Both the position numbers and the translations under genes were made by a program. A stretch of 64,000 nt of DNA from an uncultured Clostridia bacterium. Lineage in GTDB: Bacteria > Bacillota > Clostridia > Oscillospirales > Acutalibacteraceae. The notes under the pieces are model-generated. The model saw nothing but the letters and a program-made list of their open reading frames with translations. It did no database searches and was not told the DNA's origin. The stretch's first letter is position 1. Each line of letters opens with the position of its first letter. Location of the stretch: positions 1 to 64,000 of the forward strand of contig CALWUU010000005.1 in assembly GCA_944384835.1 (NCBI GenBank), given 5' to 3'. This document shows positions 59,854 through 64,000 of the stretch, piece by piece.

Positions 59854-59920
59854 TTTCTAACATATAAACGCTAAAACGTTCTTATAACAGCCAAAATTTT
59901 AATTTTGAAACTGTTATAAG
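59825..59920 (-). repeat. Inverted copy of the modular promoter repeat before udg
   Basis: On the minus strand: palindrome A CTTATAACAG...CTGTTATAAG (59881-59920), AGAACGTTTTAGCGTTT, palindrome B AGAAATTGC-ATA-GCAATTCCT, then TTATGCTATAAT. The order and spacing are the same as at 30799-31103, with a diverged palindrome A. Confidence 0.85.
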
Positions 59921-60158
59921 GTTGTTATAGTATAAAACAAATTGTGAAGTAATTAGTTTACCTGCAAGGTTTCAATTGTTTTTACAACAAACAAAATTTT
60001 TAATGCAATCTTATTGTAAAATCTTTTAACTTTACAAACTATAATTGTTTTGGCTGCTGATGGATCCATAAAATTCTGCAATATTCAATCAATCAAATCA
60101 CATAATTTTATACAAATATAAAGTGGATTTTTTAGATAATTCTGATAGCATGTAAGTA
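59921..60158. other. AT-rich intergenic region between repeat and pduL promoter
   Basis: No ORF, RNA or hairpin with support. Confidence 0.4.
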
Positions 60159-60187
60159 TTGCAATCTATATTAGAATCAGTTAAAAT
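60159..60187 (+). promoter_or_regulatory. Sigma-A promoter of pduL
   Basis: TTGCAA (60159-60164), 17 nt, TAAAAT (60182-60187). Confidence 0.7.
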
Positions 60188-60230
60188 AGCTTTATTAAAA
60201 TAATGTATGATAATAGGGAGTGTGTTTCAT

Positions 60231-60800
60231 TTGAAAATTCTTGTAGAAACATCAGCACGTCATGTACATATCAGTAAAGAGCATTTGGCAATTTTATTTG
60301 GTGCGGATGCAGAATTGACTGTAAAAAAAGAATTATCTCAGCCTGGTCAGTTCGCTTGTAATGAGCGTGTAACAATTGTAGGTCCAAAAGGTGAAATGGC
60401 AAACGTTTCTATTTTGGGACCAACTCGTCCGGAGACCCAAGTAGAATTATCACGTACAGATACAAGAAAAGTCGGTATTGATGCACCAATTCGTGAATCC
60501 GGTCAATTGGAAGGTACTCCCGGATGTAAATTGATTGGTCCAAAAGGGGAAGTAGAGTTAACAAAAGGCGTCATTGTAGCAAAACGTCATGCCCATATTC
60601 CGCCTGAGGTCGCCGAACAATGGGGAATCAAAGACCAACAAATTGTTTCCCTTAAGGTAGGAGACAACGGACGTTCTCTTATTTTTGGAGATGTTGTGGC
60701 ACGTGTAAGTGCAAGTGCAGGTTTGGCTGTTCACATTGATACAGACGAAGCAAACGCAGCAGGCTTAAACGGCGCCGTAGAAGGAGAAATTGTTTTATAA
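60231..60800 (+). CDS. pduL: Phosphate propanoyltransferase PduL (Pta-like)
   Basis: 189 residues from TTG 60231 (GGGAG 10 nt upstream); ATG 60207 is less likely. PduL is unrelated to Pta and converts acyl-CoA and phosphate to acyl-phosphate. Metal-binding motifs are SARHVHISKEHL (first His pair) and VAKRHAHIPPEVAEQWG (second). The N-terminal microcompartment-targeting extension is absent and no shell-protein gene is nearby, so it is probably a cytosolic phosphotransacetylase for acetate/propionate metabolism (inference). Confidence 0.93.
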   Translation: MKILVETSARHVHISKEHLAILFGADAELTVKKELSQPGQFACNERVTIVGPKGEMANVSILGPTRPETQVELSRTDTRKVGIDAPIRESGQLEGTPGCKLIGPKGEVELTKGVIVAKRHAHIPPEVAEQWGIKDQQIVSLKVGDNGRSLIFGDVVARVSASAGLAVHIDTDEANAAGLNGAVEGEIVL

Positions 60801-60826
60801 TTGCTTATTCAATGGAAGTGTATGGA

Positions 60827-60873
60827 AAAGATTCTGATACCGTAATAAAGGATCATCGGAATCTTTTTCTATG
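60827..60873 (+). terminator. Weak terminator after pduL
   Basis: AAAGATTC pairs with GAATCTTT followed by TTC, with an internal GAT/ATC. The loop is long. Confidence 0.5.
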
Positions 60874-60921
60874 TCTATTTTTGTTTTCATGATGTGACAT
60901 GGTTTTTTTCGTAGATTTCTA

Positions 60922-60950
60922 TTGCCTTTTTATGATTTATACGTTATAAT
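60922..60950 (+). promoter_or_regulatory. Sigma-A promoter of SRP RNA
   Basis: TTGCCT (60922-60927), 17 nt, TATAAT (60945-60950), just before the SRP RNA. Confidence 0.8.
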
Positions 60951-60979
60951 ATAACAGTTAGCTTATTTATTTTTTAAAA

Positions 60980-61149
60980 GCAAGGCAGAAATGCGTGCAA
61001 TAGGATATGCGGGCGAGCGGGCTCTGCGCGATAGAGCATCGTGAACCATGTCAGGCGGGGAACCGAGCAGCATTAAGCGAAGGTCTCTGTGCGATGCAGG
61101 TGGTCTGTTCGTTCGCATATCCTAGTGCATAGTTTTTCGCCTTGCTTTT
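60980..61149 (+). ncRNA. ffs: Signal recognition particle RNA
   Basis: Domain IV is clear: CATGTCAGG, hairpin CGG-GGAA-CCG, AGCAGCATTAAG. Arms ATAGGATATGCG (60999-61010) and CGCATATCCTA (61113 onward) pair, and outer GCAAGGC (60980-60986) pairs with GCCTTGC (61139-61145), followed by TTTTA. Placement just before dnaX is the usual Firmicute position. The ends are set by the outer stem and are approximate. Confidence 0.92.
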
Positions 61150-61185
61150 ATTGTTTTCAGGCTTTTTAGAAAAGGTGGTGTTCGT

Positions 61186-62961
61186 TTGTACCGCGTTTTA
61201 TATCGAAAATGGCGTCCTCAAATGTTTGAAGATGTGACAGGACAGCCTCAGGTAACCAAAACTTTAAAGCAAGAATTGGTTGCGGAAAGAATTGCGCACG
61301 CCTATTTGTTTACCGGTTCTCGTGGTACAGGCAAAACTACGTGTGCTAAAATATTGGCTAAGGCAATTAACTGTTTGAATCCTGTAGATGGAGAACCTTG
61401 CGGTACATGTGAAATTTGTCGCGGTATTGATGAAGGCTCTGTTACAGATGTGGTGGAAATAGACGCTGCCAGCAATAACGGTGTCGATCATATCCGTATG
61501 CTGCGGGAAGAAGCAGGATTTACACCTGCCATGGCAAAGTATCGTGTATATATCATTGACGAAGTACACATGCTTTCTGTAGGTGCTTTTAACGCGCTTT
61601 TGAAAACATTGGAAGAGCCTCCTGCACATGTTGTGTTTATTTTAGCAACGACAGAAGTACACAAAATGCCGGCAACGATTCTATCACGTTGTCAAAGATT
61701 TGAATTTAAACGTATTTCTCCTGCCGACAGCGCTCAGAGATTATGCTATATTGCGCAAAAAGAAGGGGCCGATTTGGATCAAGAGGCTGCGCTGCTCATT
61801 GCACGGTTGGCAGATGGAGCTTTGAGAGATGCTCTCTCAATTTTAGATCAATGTATAGGTGTAAGCAATCATGTTACAGCAGAAATTGTTTGCAGTACAG
61901 TAGGAATTGTAGGCAGAGAGCATTTATACCAGCTGGTAGACGTAATTGCTTTACAGGATTCGGCCAAAGCTTTGGAATTGATAGACCAATTATATAATGG
62001 CTCTAAAGACATGGCACGTTTATGTGAGGAACTGTCCGCTTATTTCAGAAATATGATGTTAATCAAGACCATGAAAGATGCGCGGGCATTCATTCCTGTA
62101 TCAGAAGAGGAATTTCAGTCATTAACAAAACAAGCGCATTCTTTGTCACTGACTGCCATATTGCATGGATTGGATACCATCCAAAATGCTCTGGAAAAAA
62201 TATACCGTGGTGCTAACGCAAGAATTACATTTGAAATGACCATGCTTCAGCTGTGTACGCCGCAATTGGATACAAATGCAGAGGCGCTTCTCAGAAGAAT
62301 TGATGCTTTAGAGCGCAAGGCAATGGCTGCTCCAACGATTGTTTCTTCTGCACCGGCAGAAAACAGTGAGGTTGCAGTGCATAAAGAAACTGCTCCTTTG
62401 GAAACAGAAAGCAGTGATGCCCATGTGGTAATACCTGAAGTTTCACCATCAGAAGTGATTCCGGATACTATGAAAATAGATGATGCTTCATCAAGTTCGG
62501 TTACCAATTCTGAGGTGTTCCAGAAAAAAACACAGACAACAGCTGCAAAGAGAATTACCATTCCACAAGAGCCGGTACATCAGCTGTCAGAAGAGACGGT
62601 TGTTGCACAGCCTCAAATTGGCGGTCCTGCGCATGAACTGGAAGAATGGCCTGAAATTTTACAGATTTTAGGAGGATATTCTAAAGCGATAGCCACTGCA
62701 TTTACAGGTACCAATGCATTTGTCAGCGGAGATTATGTTTTAATAGATGCTCCGTCCGATTCTATGGCTTTTGAATTATTACGGAAATCGTCTCAGAGAG
62801 AACAAATGAGAGAGGCGATACGTCAAGCTACCGGTAAGGTATATAAATTAGGACCTTACAGAAGAAAAGAGGAAAATCATACAGTAAATTCAGATCCCTT
62901 AACACAGCTTGCAAAGCAAGCGGAACAAGCGGGAATTGATGTTCAAATAAAAGAAAATTAA
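61186..62961 (+). CDS. dnaX: DNA polymerase III gamma/tau subunit
   Basis: 591 residues, TTG start at 61186 after AAAAGGTGG. Clamp-loader ATPase: WRPQMFEDVTGQPQV, Walker A GSRGTGKTT, zinc site CGTCEIC, Walker B VYIIDEVHMLS, sensor ATTEVHKMPATILSRCQRF. Domain III follows to about residue 370. The C-terminal tau region (about 380-591) is variable and Ser/Glu-rich, with a conserved C-terminal segment (LEEWPEILQILGG). Followed by ybaB and recR. Confidence 0.96.
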   Translation: MYRVLYRKWRPQMFEDVTGQPQVTKTLKQELVAERIAHAYLFTGSRGTGKTTCAKILAKAINCLNPVDGEPCGTCEICRGIDEGSVTDVVEIDAASNNGVDHIRMLREEAGFTPAMAKYRVYIIDEVHMLSVGAFNALLKTLEEPPAHVVFILATTEVHKMPATILSRCQRFEFKRISPADSAQRLCYIAQKEGADLDQEAALLIARLADGALRDALSILDQCIGVSNHVTAEIVCSTVGIVGREHLYQLVDVIALQDSAKALELIDQLYNGSKDMARLCEELSAYFRNMMLIKTMKDARAFIPVSEEEFQSLTKQAHSLSLTAILHGLDTIQNALEKIYRGANARITFEMTMLQLCTPQLDTNAEALLRRIDALERKAMAAPTIVSSAPAENSEVAVHKETAPLETESSDAHVVIPEVSPSEVIPDTMKIDDASSSSVTNSEVFQKKTQTTAAKRITIPQEPVHQLSEETVVAQPQIGGPAHELEEWPEILQILGGYSKAIATAFTGTNAFVSGDYVLIDAPSDSMAFELLRKSSQREQMREAIRQATGKVYKLGPYRRKEENHTVNSDPLTQLAKQAEQAGIDVQIKEN

Positions 62962-62982
62962 AACGATTTGGAGGAATATAAA

Positions 62983-63333
62983 ATGAAAGCAAGATTACCA
63001 CAGGGATTCAGCAATGGCGGAGGTACAAATTTACAGCAGTTGGCACGTCAAGCACAAAAATTGCAGGAAGAAATGGATGCGGCAAATTCTGAATTGGAGT
63101 TAAAAGAATATTCTGCTACCGTTGGCGGCAACGCAGTTACGGCAGTGGTAACAGGCAAAATGGAAATCAAATCTCTTGATATTAAGCCTGAAGTTGTAGA
63201 TCCAGAAGACATTGATATGCTGTCTGAGTTGATTATTGCAGCGGTAAATGAAGCAATTCGAGCTGCTTCAACAGAAAAAGCAGAAACTATGGAAAGATTG
63301 TCCGGCGGATTAAATATGCCGGGTATGTTTTAA
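62983..63333 (+). CDS. YbaB/EbfC nucleoid-associated protein
   Basis: 116 residues from ATG 62983 (GGAGG at 62971). The YbaB fold binds DNA as a tweezer-like dimer. LARQAQKLQEEMDAANSELE and KEYSATVGGNAVTAVVTG, then SLDIKPEVVDPEDIDML and the C-terminal helix with a Met/Gly end. The dnaX-ybaB-recR order is nearly universal. Confidence 0.95.
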   Translation: MKARLPQGFSNGGGTNLQQLARQAQKLQEEMDAANSELELKEYSATVGGNAVTAVVTGKMEIKSLDIKPEVVDPEDIDMLSELIIAAVNEAIRAASTEKAETMERLSGGLNMPGMF

Positions 63334-63336
63334 TCT

Positions 63337-63939
63337 ATGGCATCCTATCATGTTGCTCCTCTGGCTCGATTGGTGGAGCAGTTTGAAAGTCTGCCGGGCA
63401 TAGGACATAAATCTGCACAGCGTCTGGCGTACTATGTGTTAGGTATGCCAAAGGAAAAAGCGGAGCAATTTGCCAACACAATATTGGAAGCAAGAAATAC
63501 TATTCATTATTGCAAAGTGTGCTGTAACTTAACCGATCAAGAGCTTTGCCCTGTATGCAGGAATGAGGAAAGAGACCGTTCTATTATATGTGTGGTAGAA
63601 GATCCGAGAGATGTGTTTGCCCTGGAAAGAACCAATGAGTTCCACGCCGCATACCATGTGCTTCATGGCGCTATTTCTCCATTAGCAGGAATTGGTCCTG
63701 ACCAGCTGTGTATCAAAGAACTGCTGGACAGAGTAAAAAATCCGGAAGTAAAAGAAGTGATTATGGCAACCAATCCTACTGTGGAAGGCGAAGCAACAGC
63801 TATGTATATTTCCCGTTTATTAAAGCCTTTGGGAATAAAAGTAACACGTTTGGCATATGGAATACCCGTAGGCGGGGATTTGGAATATGCTGATGAAGTT
63901 ACTTTATCACGTGCTTTAGAGGGCAGAAGCGAGCTATAA
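63337..63939 (+). CDS. recR: Recombination protein RecR
   Basis: A 200-residue RecR. The HhH start [20 protein letters not shown], a C4 zinc finger [16 protein letters not shown], and the Toprim domain [52 protein letters not shown]. It acts with RecO and RecF in recombinational repair. Begins 3 bp after ybaB. Confidence 0.97.
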   Translation: MASYHVAPLARLVEQFESLPGIGHKSAQRLAYYVLGMPKEKAEQFANTILEARNTIHYCKVCCNLTDQELCPVCRNEERDRSIICVVEDPRDVFALERTNEFHAAYHVLHGAISPLAGIGPDQLCIKELLDRVKNPEVKEVIMATNPTVEGEATAMYISRLLKPLGIKVTRLAYGIPVGGDLEYADEVTLSRALEGRSEL

Positions 63940-63975
63940 AAAGCACCAACTGGATTTCAGTTGGTGCTTTTAATT
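63940..63975 (+). terminator. Terminator after recR
   Basis: AAAGCACCAACTG (63940-63952) pairs with CAGTTGGTGCTTT (63958-63970), followed by TTAATTATT. Confidence 0.88.
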
Positions 63976-64000
63976 ATTTATTATGGATTTTCTTTCTAAG

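Overview
The window is AT-rich, gene-dense chromosomal DNA from a low-GC Gram-positive anaerobe. Bacillota, class Clostridia, is the best fit, possibly Oscillospirales, but that level is inference. The evidence is the mutS-mutL-miaA block running into the ylmE-sepF-ylmH-divIVA-ileS-lspA-rluD division cluster, a class III fructose bisphosphatase, a T-box leader on alaS, AAGGAGG-type ribosome binding sites, and frequent sigma-A promoters with extended -10 (TGnTATAAT). No prophage, transposase, CRISPR array or rRNA operon was seen.

Layout. 1-13.7 kb (+): mismatch repair (mutS tail, mutL), miaA, an HlyD-like membrane protein, the ylmE/sepF/ylmH/divIVA division genes, ileS, lspA, an RluD-type pseudouridine synthase and a ComEA-like protein, then a nitroreductase. 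14.7-25.8 kb (-): asnS-larE-larB-larC (nickel-pincer cofactor synthesis, no larA seen), an aspartate aminotransferase, and a ppx-ppk1-pfkA operon. 26-27.7 kb (+): tRNA-Ser(GGA), a PHP phosphoesterase, a TSCPD protein. 27.7-30.5 kb (-): thioesterase, ABC exporter, cyclophilin. 31-39.7 kb (+): exoA, class III fbp, thyX-tmk, a DJ-1 protein, 5-formyl-THF cyclo-ligase, mltG, a U32 tRNA hydroxylation protein. 39.7-51.3 kb (+): two paralogous lipoproteins, T-box/alaS, a HIT protein, a phosphoribosyltransferase, comEC, holA, a toprim protein, DUF503 and a UbiB-like kinase. 51.4-55 kb is mixed: a phasin-like protein, an ArAE-type membrane protein, a GNAT, a 50-residue coiled-coil gene behind a perfect consensus promoter, and tRNA-Leu(GAG). 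55.3-58.8 kb (+): a very large secreted SH3-repeat lysozyme. 58.9-59.8 kb (-): a DUF2007 protein and uracil-DNA glycosylase. 60.2-63.9 kb (+): pduL, SRP RNA, dnaX-ybaB-recR.

The most unusual signal is a family of roughly 100-bp modular intergenic repeats, each ending in a sigma-A promoter. Three tandem copies precede exoA, two clear copies plus a decayed one precede thyX-tmk, and one on the other strand precedes the uracil-DNA glycosylase gene. In every clear copy the -35 box lies inside an inverted repeat with conserved arms and a variable 3-nt centre (AAATTGC-N3-GCAATTT; one arm base differs in the udg copy), which resembles an operator. The genes served form one pathway: uracil avoidance and uracil/AP-site repair. 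This could be an undescribed regulon or a repeat family that distributes promoters.

Other points of interest: a phosphofructokinase with mixed ATP/PPi signature residues beside polyphosphate genes; a ComEC whose C-terminal domain lacks the metal-binding nuclease motif; a T-box-like core in front of the second lipoprotein; and an operator-like 16-bp perfect inverted repeat before the lysozyme gene.
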